Source of the DNA: DASPTB01 sp035623615
GTDB lineage: Bacteria; Actinomycetota; UBA4738
Length of the DNA: 23,772 bases
Assembly (NCBI GenBank): GCA_035623615.1
Contig: DASPTB010000086.1
Location: 1 to 23,772, forward strand
Reading direction: 5' to 3'
The notes below the pieces were generated by a model. That model saw nothing but the letters and a program-made list of their open reading frames with translations. It was not told the DNA's origin and did no database searches. Both the position numbers and the translations under genes were made by a program. Below are positions 8,261 to 14,261 of the stretch, piece after piece; the stretch's first letter is position 1; each line of letters starts with the position of its first letter.

Positions 8261-9097
8261 ATGCGAAGCAAAGCACACCGCGACGCCGGGCGCGAGGCGC
8301 CGCGCGCCGAGCTGTGGCGGCGCGGCGAGTTCTCGGACGCCGAGCTGCTGGCAGCGCTCGTCGCCGGCCGCATGGCCGGTCCGGTCGTCTCCCACGACCG
8401 GACGAACGTCGGGTGGAAGATCGCGCAGTTCGCCCACGGCGAACCGAAGGCGCAGTTCGGGATCAGCGGCCTCGGCGTCCTGTCCGAGGACCAGGTGATG
8501 GCGCTGATGGCCGACGCCGCGGGCTTCGACCCGGCCTCGACGGCCGACGAGGTTCCCGTGGACCCTCGCCGCGTATTGCCGCGGCTCGGCGAGGCGGGAG
8601 ACCGCCTTGCCGGGGCGGCGGCGGCCGGCGAGCGGGTCCTGCTCGCGACGGGACACCCGGTCGGGCTGATCCAGCTGTACGGGGCTGTCGGGGAGCTCCT
8701 CGTGAAGCACGGGGCCACGCTGATCCGGCCCCTCGAGGGCGACGGCTGGCGAGACGTCGGCAGGTGGCGGCAGATCCGCTACGTCAACGGTGTGGCGATC
8801 CTGACCGACCGGGGCTCCTCGATGCACACCCACTCCGCCGGCCCCATGCAGCGGATGCTCGAGGCGGCCGACGCCTCCGGCGAGATCCCGGCCCTGGTGT
8901 TCGCGGATCACGGCTTCGCAGGCGCTGCGATCGAAGCGGGCATCGACACGATCTCGATCGCCGACGTCAACGACCCGGCGCCGGTCGCCGCCGCGGCCCT
9001 GGGGAAGACGCGCACCGTGATCGTCATGGACGACAACGTGGAGCCGGGCGACTACTGGCCGTGCTTCCAGGCGATCGCCGCGCGCTTCCCGGCTTGA
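8261..9097 (+). CDS. Actinobacterial phosphatase-family protein
   Basis: 278 aa. The segments LLATGHPVGL (TGHP at 130-133), HTHS at 189-192, FADHG (Asp216-His217) and a late ISIADVNDPA match a conserved actinobacterial family usually annotated simply as 'phosphatase'. Conserved His and Asp residues in these motifs suggest a metal-dependent hydrolase, but I know of no characterised substrate. No signal peptide or membrane segment is seen, so the protein should be cytosolic. The ATG at 8261 is chosen from the upstream TAGAAT box; upstream in-frame codons lie before any plausible transcript start. In other actinomycetes this family often lies near the bS22 gene, and here bS22 follows about 1.2 kb downstream, which supports the assignment. 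A perfect inverted repeat follows the stop. Confidence 0.82.
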   Translation: MRSKAHRDAGREAPRAELWRRGEFSDAELLAALVAGRMAGPVVSHDRTNVGWKIAQFAHGEPKAQFGISGLGVLSEDQVMALMADAAGFDPASTADEVPVDPRRVLPRLGEAGDRLAGAAAAGERVLLATGHPVGLIQLYGAVGELLVKHGATLIRPLEGDGWRDVGRWRQIRYVNGVAILTDRGSSMHTHSAGPMQRMLEAADASGEIPALVFADHGFAGAAIEAGIDTISIADVNDPAPVAAAALGKTRTVIVMDDNVEPGDYWPCFQAIAARFPA

Positions 9098-9122
9098 GCC
9101 CGGCCTCCGCGCGGCCACCACG

Positions 9123-9154
9123 GGCCCGGGACGAGCGGATTCCGGTCCCGGGCC
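9123..9154 (+). terminator. Inverted repeat after the phosphatase-family gene (terminator or operator)
   Basis: A perfect 10-bp inverted repeat (GGCCCGGGAC / GTCCCGGGCC, 9123-9132 and 9145-9154) with a 12-nt loop, 25 bp after the stop at 9097. It has no U-tract, as is common for GC-rich actinobacterial terminators. Its right arm falls where the -35 region of the promoter at 9165 would be, so an operator role is also possible. Confidence 0.45.
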
Positions 9155-9164
9155 GCTCCGACCG

Positions 9165-9170
9165 TAGAAT
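9165..9170 (+). promoter_or_regulatory. -10 box TAGAAT upstream of the Clp1-like gene
   Basis: Same hexamer as at 8245 and 16885. Transcription from here would give a leader of about 200 nt before the GTG at 9384, unlike the leaderless genes elsewhere in the window. Confidence 0.45.
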
Positions 9171-9383
9171 TGACCCGGCGTTGCCTGCCAGGCGCGCTCG
9201 GGTGAGACCGAAGCCGGGACGCTCCGCCGGAGCGCTCCGGTCCTGGAACTGGGAGGGGTCGATGACGAAGGATCGGCAAGCCGGGCGAGAGGGGGTTGGG
9301 GGGACCGGCTAGCCCTGCCCCGTGGCCCGTTCCGCGCTCGCGGGCGGGTTCGCTCGAGACGCGCTTCTCCCGGAAGGAGCGGC
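9171..9383 (+). other. Long leader of the Clp1-like gene with a possible short ORF
   Basis: No recognised riboswitch or RNA gene. It holds a hairpin (CGCTCC/GGAGCG around 9220-9234) and a 16-codon frame, ATG 9262 to TAG 9312, behind a strong ribosome site GGGAGGGG (9251-9258). In the same frame a TTG at 9181, 10 nt after the -10 box, would give 43 residues. The short peptide begins MTKDRQAGRE and matches nothing I know. It could be a leader peptide or chance; composition does not decide. Confidence 0.3.
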
Positions 9384-10274
9384 GTGGATTCTCATCAGTC
9401 GGTCGTCGACCGCATCGCCGAGTCGGGCGGTGTCGTCGTACTGGTCGGTGGAATCGATTCGGGAAAAACCACTCTCGGGCGTTCGATCGCCTGCGCGGGC
9501 ATCCGGGCCGGCCGCTCGGTCGCCTTCCTGGACGCCGACCTCGGACAGAAGACGGTCGGCCCGCCGGCGTGCGTGGGGCTGCGGATGCTGCGTGGCGAGG
9601 ACGGCCTCGAGTCCACCGATGGGGCCGAGCCGGACGATCTGTCCTTCGTTGGATCCACCTCTCCGCAGGGACAACTGCTGCCGCTCGTGGTGGGGACGGG
9701 GCTGCTGCAGGCGCGGGCCAAGGAGCTGGGGGCCGACCTCGTGGTGGTCGACACCAGCGGTCTGGTCTCGGGGGTCTACGGGCAGATCCTGAAGTTCCAC
9801 AAGATCGAGCTCCTGCGCCCGGACACGGTGATCGGGCTCGCTCGCGGGGAAGAACTCGACCCGCTCCTCGGGATCGTCCGACGGTTCTTTCCGACAGAGG
9901 TAGTGAAGCTCACGGTGCATCCCGAGGCGCGCTCGACCTCGGTCGAGGAGCGCGCCAAGCGCCGCGAGGAGGCAATGCGCGCCTACTTCGGTGAGTCGCA
10001 GCAACGGTGGCGGGTGAAGCCCACGGTCTTCATGCCCGCTCTGCCCGCGCTGTTCGATCATTCGCAGCTGGACCGGCTTCTGGTCGGGATGTCGGACGGG
10101 GAGGGGCGGACGTCGGGCATCGGGGTCCTGGAGCACTCCGCGGAGGACGGTGTGTTGCGGCTGATCTCGCCCGTGGCGGAGGCCCCGACGGCGCTGAAGC
10201 TGGGCTCGGTCAGGCTCGACCCCGACTTCCGCGTCCGCCGCGTTGACCTGCGGAACCTCTTCGGAACCGACTAG
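9384..10274 (+). CDS. Clp1/Grc3-type P-loop protein, putative polynucleotide 5'-hydroxyl kinase
   Basis: 296 aa. Walker A is GGIDSGKT at 22-29. It is followed by LDADLGQKTVGPP (from 49), which matches the 'DADxGQxxxGPP' signature of the Clp1/Grc3/NOL9 kinases, and then VVVVDTSGLVSG and a KFHKIELLRPDTVIGL segment, as in archaeal polynucleotide kinases. Known members phosphorylate RNA or DNA 5'-OH ends; bacterial ones are little studied, so the activity here is inferred. The C-terminal ~100 residues resemble the small beta domain of the family. The GTG at 9384 has a good ribosome site (GGAAGGAG, 9372-9379). The next genes are ribosomal protein bS22 and an SAM hydrolase, which hints at RNA metabolism. 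A promoter box overlaps the stop codon. Confidence 0.75.
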   Translation: MDSHQSVVDRIAESGGVVVLVGGIDSGKTTLGRSIACAGIRAGRSVAFLDADLGQKTVGPPACVGLRMLRGEDGLESTDGAEPDDLSFVGSTSPQGQLLPLVVGTGLLQARAKELGADLVVVDTSGLVSGVYGQILKFHKIELLRPDTVIGLARGEELDPLLGIVRRFFPTEVVKLTVHPEARSTSVEERAKRREEAMRAYFGESQQRWRVKPTVFMPALPALFDHSQLDRLLVGMSDGEGRTSGIGVLEHSAEDGVLRLISPVAEAPTALKLGSVRLDPDFRVRRVDLRNLFGTD

Positions 10275-10277
10275 ACT
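10272..10277 (+). promoter_or_regulatory. -10 box TAGACT overlapping the Clp1-like stop, for bS22
   Basis: The TAG of the hexamer is the stop codon of the upstream gene. Transcription would begin near 10284, giving a structured leader of about 65 nt before the bS22 TTG. No clear -35 box. Confidence 0.45.
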
Positions 10278-10279
10278 GT

Positions 10280-10316
10280 CCCGCCGGCCCGCCCGGGCGG
10301 CAGTGTCCCCGGCGGG
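10280..10316 (+). other. Inverted repeat in the bS22 leader
   Basis: A perfect 8-bp inverted repeat CCCGCCGG (10280-10287) / CCGGCGGG (10309-10316) encloses a second palindrome CCGCCCGGGCGG. It could be a terminator of the upstream gene or a regulatory fold of the bS22 mRNA. There is no U-tract, and the bS22 ribosome site follows 15 nt later and stays outside the stem. Confidence 0.4.
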
Positions 10317-10350
10317 TGCATCCGTGTGGTGAAAGGGAAAGGATCCTGGC

Positions 10351-10452
10351 TTGCCGTCGGTCGTCAAGAAGCGTCGCAAGAAGATGAGGAAGAAGAAGCA
10401 CAAGAAACTCCTCAAGAAGACCCGCTGGCAGCGGCGCCAGCAGGGCAAGTAG
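10351..10452 (+). CDS. 30S ribosomal protein bS22 (AURKAIP1/COX24-type)
   Basis: A 33-codon gene starting at TTG and reading (M)PSVVKKRRKK, then MRKKKHKKLLKKTRWQRRQQ and GK. This matches the 33-residue bS22 protein of actinobacteria, in which nearly every residue of the 'KKRRKRMxKKKHRKLLRRTRxQRR' core is kept; in mycobacteria it binds the small ribosomal subunit near the decoding centre. An in-frame TGA lies at 10330-10332 and no other start codon intervenes, so TTG 10351 must be used. AAAGGA at 10338-10343 is a good ribosome site 7 nt before it. The protein is cytosolic and ribosome-bound, with about half its residues Lys or Arg. Its presence is strong evidence that the host is an actinomycetote. 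Confidence 0.92.
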   Translation: MPSVVKKRRKKMRKKKHKKLLKKTRWQRRQQGK

Positions 10453-10480
10453 CGGGCGCTTCCGCGCGGCCCGTCCTCCC

Positions 10481-11338
10481 GTGGCCCGGGCGATCGTCTT
10501 CCTCTCGGACTTCGGCCTCGACGACGAGTTCGTCGGCACCTGCCACGGGGTGATCGGACGGCGCGCGCCGGACGCGAGGGTGATCGACCTGAGCCACGGA
10601 GTCCCCGCAGGGGACGTCCTGCGGGGCGCGATCCTGCTTCGCGACTGCATCGCCTACGTCCCGGAGGACGCGGTCCTGCTGGGGGTCGTGGATCCCGGCG
10701 TCGGGGGCGCGCGCCGGCCGGTCGCGGCGCGAACGACGGGCGGCCGGCTGCTCGTCGGCCCCGACAACGGACTCCTGTCGCTTGCCTGGCGGGCGCTGGG
10801 CGGCGTCGAGAGGGCGGTCGTCATCGATTCCACCGAGGTCGTCCTGCGTCCGACGTCGCGAACCTTCCACGGCCGGGATGTGTTCGCGCCGGCGGCGGCG
10901 CACCTCGCCGGTGGCGCCGAGCTTTCCTCGCTGGGCGCGACGACGCCGGTCGACGCGTTGACCGAGGTGGAGGTTCCGCGCGGGGACATCGAACCGGGTG
11001 GCACCTCGGCGAGCGTGCTGTCGGTCGATCGATTCGGCAACGTCGCGCTCGCTCTGACGGGCGACGAGTTCAGCCGCGCAGGATTGGACGCATTCGCGGT
11101 GCTGGAGGTACGAACGCCGGACCGCGTGGCGCGAGCGATACCGGGCTCGACGTTCGGAGACGTCGAGCCCGGCACACTCGTGGTGCTGATCGACTCGGCA
11201 GGGTGGGTCGCGATCGGGAGAAACGGTGGGAGCGCAGCCGATCTGCTGGGCGCACGGCCCGGCATGGTGATCCGGCTGCGCACGACCTCGAACCCTGCCG
11301 AGCCGAAGACCCAGCCTCGTGGCTCAGCAGGGACCTGA
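10481..11338 (+). CDS. SAM hydroxide adenosyltransferase (DUF62 / SAM hydrolase family)
   Basis: 285 aa. Members split S-adenosylmethionine with hydroxide to adenosine and methionine; a few relatives use chloride or fluoride. The N-terminus FLSDFGLDDEFVG (Asp10, Asp14, Asp15) binds the adenosine side. The hydrolase triad Asp71-Arg78-His130 is present with the same spacing as the archaeal enzymes (Asp, seven residues, Arg, then His in TFHGRDVF). This triad favours hydroxide transfer over halogenation. The C-terminal domain (SVDRFGNVALAL) is the usual small beta barrel. The GTG at 10481 starts 28 bp after bS22 with no strong ribosome site and leads directly into the conserved N-terminus. Its 3' end overlaps the convergent 75-aa gene by 15 bp. 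It probably shares the bS22 transcript. Confidence 0.9.
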   Translation: MARAIVFLSDFGLDDEFVGTCHGVIGRRAPDARVIDLSHGVPAGDVLRGAILLRDCIAYVPEDAVLLGVVDPGVGGARRPVAARTTGGRLLVGPDNGLLSLAWRALGGVERAVVIDSTEVVLRPTSRTFHGRDVFAPAAAHLAGGAELSSLGATTPVDALTEVEVPRGDIEPGGTSASVLSVDRFGNVALALTGDEFSRAGLDAFAVLEVRTPDRVARAIPGSTFGDVEPGTLVVLIDSAGWVAIGRNGGSAADLLGARPGMVIRLRTTSNPAEPKTQPRGSAGT

Positions 11339-11551
11339 GGCGCCCTCCGTCGCCACGTCGGGACGACCCCGGGGACGAGCGTCGAGCCGATCGGCGACGC
11401 TTCGAAGCCCGGCCGCGATCGCCACGCTCACCCGGCCACGAGTGCGGTCGCGGTCGCCCCTCGCGTCGCGGTGCTTGGCGGCGTGATCCGCCGCCCCCCG
11501 GAGCTCGCGCTCCAGCGCCCGGAACGTGTCCTGGCTGTAGGGCCTGAGCAT
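11324..11551 (-). CDS. Small basic hypothetical protein (75 aa) divergent from marR
   Basis: Reads MLRPYSQDTFRALERELRGA, then a charged Lys/Arg/Asp stretch (DHAAKHRDARGDRDRTRG), then a short amphipathic helix VAIAAGLRSVADRLDA. Short actinobacterial proteins with a similar 'YS-F-LE-EL-A-A' beginning exist, but I know no function. The ATG at 11551 has a clear GAGGTG ribosome site 7 nt upstream; a GTG at 11560 would put the ribosome site inside the gene. A well-formed promoter, TTGACA with an 18-bp spacer and TATCTT, lies upstream on this strand and is overlapped by two palindromes, probably operators of the adjacent MarR regulator. Codon use is like the neighbours. The 3' end overlaps the SAM hydrolase gene by 15 bp. 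Confidence 0.75.
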   Translation of the reverse strand: MLRPYSQDTFRALERELRGAADHAAKHRDARGDRDRTRGRVSVAIAAGLRSVADRLDARPRGRPDVATEGASGPC

Positions 11552-11570
11552 GGTGGTCACCTCGATTCAT

Positions 11571-11597
11571 CTTGCCGTCAAAACTCTTGACGACAAG
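11571..11597. promoter_or_regulatory. Palindromic operator 1 of the MarR pair
   Basis: CTTGCCGTCAA (11571-11581) and TTGACGACAAG (11587-11597), a 5-bp spacer and one mismatch between arms. It covers the -10 box (TATCTT) and start region of the 75-aa gene promoter. It shares the pattern CTTGnCGTCAA-n5-TTGACGnCAAG with operator 2. Confidence 0.7.
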
Positions 11598-11624
11598 ATA
11601 CCCCTCGAGATCTCTTGCTGTCAA
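11595..11624 (-). promoter_or_regulatory. Promoter of the 75-aa gene (TTGACA-N18-TATCTT)
   Basis: -35 TTGACA at 11624-11619, 18-bp spacer, -10 TATCTT at 11600-11595; the best sigma-70-type match in the window. Transcription would start near 11588, giving a leader of about 37 nt with the GAGGTG ribosome site. The -35 lies inside operator 2 and the -10 inside operator 1. Confidence 0.7.
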
Positions 11625-11640
11625 GAGACTTGACGCCAAG
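11614..11640. promoter_or_regulatory. Palindromic operator 2 of the MarR pair
   Basis: CTTGCTGTCAA (11614-11624) and TTGACGCCAAG (11630-11640), 5-bp spacer and two mismatches between arms. It is centred 43 bp, about four helical turns, from operator 1. It ends 3 bp before the -10 box of marR, so binding would block both promoters. A second perfect repeat, TCTCTTG/CAAGAGA, is nested at 11611-11628. Confidence 0.7.
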
Positions 11641-11643
11641 ATG

Positions 11644-11649
11644 TATACT
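11644..11649 (+). promoter_or_regulatory. -10 box TATACT of the leaderless marR-family gene
   Basis: TATACT ends 6 nt before the GTG at 11656, so the transcript should start at the G of the start codon. It sits immediately beside operator 2, which points to autoregulation. Confidence 0.65.
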
Positions 11650-11655
11650 TGGCGC

Positions 11656-12195
11656 GTGGAAGAAGACTGGGTGGACCGGTACATCGCGGGGTTCCTCCGC
11701 GCGTACCCGCAGATCGACTCCGAAGTCGAAGGGATCGTCGACCGCATCTGCAAGCTCAACAAGTACCTCGTCACCACCCTCGAGGACACCGTTGCCGAGC
11801 TGGGGCTCGACCACGCCGAGTACAAGCTGCTGGTCCGGCTCCGCTCGTGCGCGCCGGGCGCCCGCGAGTCGGCCGGTGAGCTCAGCCGCGCTCTCGTGAT
11901 GTCCTCGGGCGGGATGACGAATCTGCTCGACCGCTTGGAGGAGCGTGGCCTGATCCGCCGCATCTCCGACCCCGACGACCGGCGGAGCGTTCTCGTGGAG
12001 CTCACCGCCGCCGGTAAGAAGACCGTCGACCGCGCGGTGTCCACGGAGGCGTCGCGCGAGGAGTCCTTGTTCGAGGAGCTCGCACCGGGCGAGCGCAAGG
12101 AGCTGAACGACGCGCTCCGCCGGATCATGCACACGTTCGAGGAGCGCCTCGGGCCGCCGCCCCGTGGGAAGGTCCGCGAGGAAGAAGCGTCGTAG
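11656..12195 (+). CDS. MarR family transcriptional regulator
   Basis: 179 aa winged-helix regulator. The winged-helix region spans about residues 55-130: the recognition-helix zone is SSGGMTNLLDRLEERGLIRR, followed by the wing motif DPDDRRSVLVELTAAG, which is diagnostic of MarR proteins. Helices at both ends form the dimer interface. The start is GTG 11656, set by the TATACT box 6 nt before it; in-frame starts further upstream lie inside the operator region. MarR proteins usually repress their own gene and a divergent neighbour and release DNA on binding a small ligand. The two matched palindromes between this gene and the 75-aa gene are the expected targets. The ligand is unknown. Confidence 0.92.
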   Translation: MEEDWVDRYIAGFLRAYPQIDSEVEGIVDRICKLNKYLVTTLEDTVAELGLDHAEYKLLVRLRSCAPGARESAGELSRALVMSSGGMTNLLDRLEERGLIRRISDPDDRRSVLVELTAAGKKTVDRAVSTEASREESLFEELAPGERKELNDALRRIMHTFEERLGPPPRGKVREEEAS

Positions 12196-12217
12196 GCGCA
12201 CCGGCGGGCGCGCTACG
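12191..12217. terminator. Weak hairpin between convergent genes
   Basis: CGTAG (12191-12195) pairs with CTACG (12213-12217), extended by CGC/GCG past one bulged base. The stop codons of marR and of the 56-aa gene lie in opposite arms. It has no U-tract, and may serve both genes. Confidence 0.3.
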
Positions 12218-12383
12218 GTGAGGCCCCCAGCGCCGACGGCGTGACGAACGTGGCAGTGGGGGTGGGGGAGAACCCCGGCCCCGGATATCGACGGGGGCCG
12301 CGCGCCATCATGCCCTGGTAGACCGCGGCCGCGATCAGCAGCGCGAACAAAACGATGATGGTGATGAGCGTCGGGCGGCGCAC
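12213..12383 (-). CDS. Small single-pass membrane protein (56 aa)
   Basis: Starts at GTG 12383, directly after the TAG of the isomerase gene (12386-12384), so the two stops and starts abut. It reads VRRPTLITIIVLFALLIAAA, with one membrane helix at about 5-22 after a short positive N-terminus, and then a Gln/Met/Arg region and a Pro/Thr-rich tail (FSPTPTATFVTPSALGASP). By the positive-inside rule the tail should lie outside the membrane. I do not recognise a family. The hydrophobic helix, immediate junction and normal codon use make it a likely gene. It probably is cotranscribed with the isomerase, and shares no obvious functional link to it. Confidence 0.7.
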   Translation of the reverse strand: MRRPTLITIIVLFALLIAAAVYQGMMARGPRRYPGPGFSPTPTATFVTPSALGASP

Positions 12384-13211
12384 CTAGTCCTTCCCGGCCC
12401 GAGACGTCCGCCGGCGGCCGCGCGTCAGCCGCCGCTCGCAGTACTCGCGCTGGGCAACGAGGAGATCGTGGAGCGCCCGGTCGTCGCGCATCCACGCGCG
12501 CAGGTCGAGCTCGAGCGACACCGTGCCGGAGAACTCCGAGGCCAGGTCGGAAAGGAACTCGTCCACGGGAAGCACCCCGCCCTGTCCGAGCGGGAGATGC
12601 GAGTCCCACCCTTTGCCGGCGTTGTCGGATAGATGGACGTGGCGAATGCGGTTTCGGCCGGCCTCGAACACCGCGCGGATGTCGACCCCGGAGACCGCCG
12701 CGTGACTCGTGTCGAGGACCATGCTCGTCGTGGCGTCCGCCGAGTCGCGACGCTCGTCATGGAAGCGAGCCGGCGGCATTCCGGGAACCCTGATGGGGAA
12801 CATGTTCTCGACCGCGACCGTCACACCGGTCTGCTCGGAGAAGGGAAGGATCTCCTCGGCGATCCAGCGACGGTAGGCGGTCTGCCACCGGTACGGCGGG
12901 TGGACGACGACAAGGGGGGCGCCGACGCCATCGGCGAGCCGTGCCGCGCGCCGGATCTTCTCGACCGGGTCGGGCGTCCAGACGCGGCGCGTGACGATCA
13001 GGAACGGAGCGTGGACGGCCGCCACGCGAAGCCCGAACGTTCGCGTCAGCGTGGCGAGGCGACCCGGATCCTGGGTGTCGGGATCCTGGGTCACCATGAC
13101 CTCGACCGCCTGGAAGCCGGCGTCCGCGATCGCTCGCAGCCCGTCGCGAACGGGCTGGCGGAAGAAGGGCGCCGTCGAGATGAGGATGGTCGGGGTCGCG
13201 GATTTCGTCAT
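12384..13211 (-). CDS. Sugar phosphate isomerase/epimerase-like TIM-barrel protein
   Basis: 275 aa of the xylose-isomerase-like TIM-barrel superfamily (AP endonuclease 2 type). The order of strand ends fits: FQAVEVMV early, VAAVHAPF, PLVVVHPPYR, VTVAVENMF, SMVLDTSHAAVSG, IRHVHLSDN and VSLELD at the end. In this superfamily Glu, Asp and His at these strand ends bind a divalent metal; here Glu of VENM, Asp and His of DTSH, and His of HVHLSD are in the right places. Members isomerise or epimerise sugars or act on DNA or other small molecules; the substrate cannot be deduced. The ATG at 13211 follows a TACAAT box by about 30 bp. It shares a divergent control region with the lipocalin-like gene. 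Confidence 0.85.
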   Translation of the reverse strand: MTKSATPTILISTAPFFRQPVRDGLRAIADAGFQAVEVMVTQDPDTQDPGRLATLTRTFGLRVAAVHAPFLIVTRRVWTPDPVEKIRRAARLADGVGAPLVVVHPPYRWQTAYRRWIAEEILPFSEQTGVTVAVENMFPIRVPGMPPARFHDERRDSADATTSMVLDTSHAAVSGVDIRAVFEAGRNRIRHVHLSDNAGKGWDSHLPLGQGGVLPVDEFLSDLASEFSGTVSLELDLRAWMRDDRALHDLLVAQREYCERRLTRGRRRTSRAGKD

Positions 13212-13226
13212 GCAAATGTGCTGGTC

Positions 13227-13248
13227 GGCCGGTTGCCCGGCCATTGTA
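13227..13248 (-). promoter_or_regulatory. Promoter and palindrome of the isomerase gene
   Basis: -10 box TACAAT at 13248-13243. Immediately downstream is a perfect repeat GGCCGG-GCAA-CCGGCC (13242-13227) spanning the likely start site near 13236. It could be an operator, or the 5' end of the transcript could fold. No -35 box is evident. Confidence 0.45.
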
Positions 13249-13257
13249 CGTGCCGGG

Positions 13258-13263
13258 TATCCT
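13258..13263 (+). promoter_or_regulatory. -10 box TATCCT of the lipocalin-like gene
   Basis: TATCCT ends 11 nt before the ATG at 13275, so the leader would be only a few bases. It lies 9 bp from the opposite-strand TACAAT box, so polymerase cannot use both promoters at once. Confidence 0.4.
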
Positions 13264-13274
13264 TGGCCCCGCAC

Positions 13275-14261
13275 ATGGCCGAGCGAGACAACCTTCCCCG
13301 CTGGAACCCACGCGCCGGGGGGCACGAGAGCTGGTCTCTGACCGCAACCGACACCGCGTCGGGCGAGGGCCTCTGGATCCGAATGGGAATCGCCGGACGG
13401 CGTGGGGTGGAACCGGCCGGCGAGGTCGTCGCCGCCCGGTTCCACCCGACCGATCCTGACCGGACCTTCGGCGTGCGCTCGACGCATCCTTCGCCGGACT
13501 TCACACTGGGGGGCCCAGACCGCTACCTGCGAACGGGCGCATCCGAGCTCGGTCCCGGCTTCGCGCGGGGTGGCGCCGCGGGTGCGGGGCACCGGCTCGA
13601 GTGGGACCTGGCCTTCGAGACGGGTGAGCCGACCTATACGCTGCTTCCCGGAACAGCGGGCCGAGGCCTGCTGGGGGAGCTGGCGGCGGTGGTTCCCAAC
13701 GTGGACACGGCGGTCTCCGGGACGGTCACCGCCGACGGGGAGGCGCTCCAGGTCACGGCCGCGCGGGGCCAACAGGGACACGTGTCCGGGCGATACCACG
13801 CCGAGCGCTGGGTGTGGGCGCACTGCAGTGGGTTCGACGACGGCGACACGATCGTCGAGGCCGTCACGGGACAGATCCGGCGAGGACCATTCGTCACGCC
13901 GTTCGTGACGTCGATCGGCGTGCGCCGGGAGGGCCGGTGGATCCGGCTCGTGCGCCCGGCCGGCCTCCGCGACTTCTCGATGGGGAGGTGGCGAATCGAC
14001 CTGACCGACCGCCGGTTCCGAATCACCGGCCGCATCGAGGCGCCCTCACACGCGCTGGTCCAGGCCCGGCTCGAGGGACCGGACGGCGTCCCGCGGTACT
14101 GCCACCACAGCGATATCGGATCGTGCCGGCTCGCGCTGTTCGAGCGGCGCTCCGGCGGGTTCGACCAGATCGCGATGCTGGAGGCCAAGGGTACCGTGCA
14201 GGCCGAATGGGTGGGCCGCACGCCGTCGTCGGCCGTCGAGCGACTGGCCGCGGGAGCGTGA
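13275..14261 (+). CDS. Lipocalin-like (AttH/CrtC-type) protein
   Basis: 328 aa. The N-terminal 'HESWSLTATDTASGEGLWIRMG' pattern and a middle segment 'GQQGHVSGRYHAERWVWAHCSGF' match the two-lobed lipocalin fold of the AttH/CrtC (carotenoid hydratase-like) superfamily, where a 'QGH-WG-HAERW-W-HC' motif marks the second lobe. Members include hydroxyneurosporene hydratases and many uncharacterised lipid-binding or lipid-modifying proteins. I see no signal peptide, so it should be cytosolic, and no active site I can name. The ATG at 13275 lies just after a TATCCT box. The stop overlaps the next gene by 4 bp (GTGA, 14258-14261), so it probably works with the 7-TM protein. No carotenoid genes are nearby, so a hydratase call is not justified. 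Confidence 0.65.
   Translation: MAERDNLPRWNPRAGGHESWSLTATDTASGEGLWIRMGIAGRRGVEPAGEVVAARFHPTDPDRTFGVRSTHPSPDFTLGGPDRYLRTGASELGPGFARGGAAGAGHRLEWDLAFETGEPTYTLLPGTAGRGLLGELAAVVPNVDTAVSGTVTADGEALQVTAARGQQGHVSGRYHAERWVWAHCSGFDDGDTIVEAVTGQIRRGPFVTPFVTSIGVRREGRWIRLVRPAGLRDFSMGRWRIDLTDRRFRITGRIEAPSHALVQARLEGPDGVPRYCHHSDIGSCRLALFERRSGGFDQIAMLEAKGTVQAEWVGRTPSSAVERLAAGA

Noticed and set aside
6745..8718. A 657-codon minus-strand frame over both SDR genes and the phosphatase-family gene
   Set aside because: Its composition is shadow-like; the real genes in other frames have intact family motifs.
7757..9121. A 454-codon minus-strand frame over the phosphatase-family gene
   Set aside because: Arg/His/Asp-rich shadow with no domain; the plus-strand gene is conserved.
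10481..11338. Calling the DUF62 gene a chlorinase or fluorinase
   Set aside because: The Asp71-Arg78-His130 triad is that of the hydroxide-transferring enzymes.
13275..14261. Naming the lipocalin-like gene crtC (carotenoid hydratase)
   Set aside because: No carotenoid genes nearby and no identified active-site residues; only fold-level similarity.
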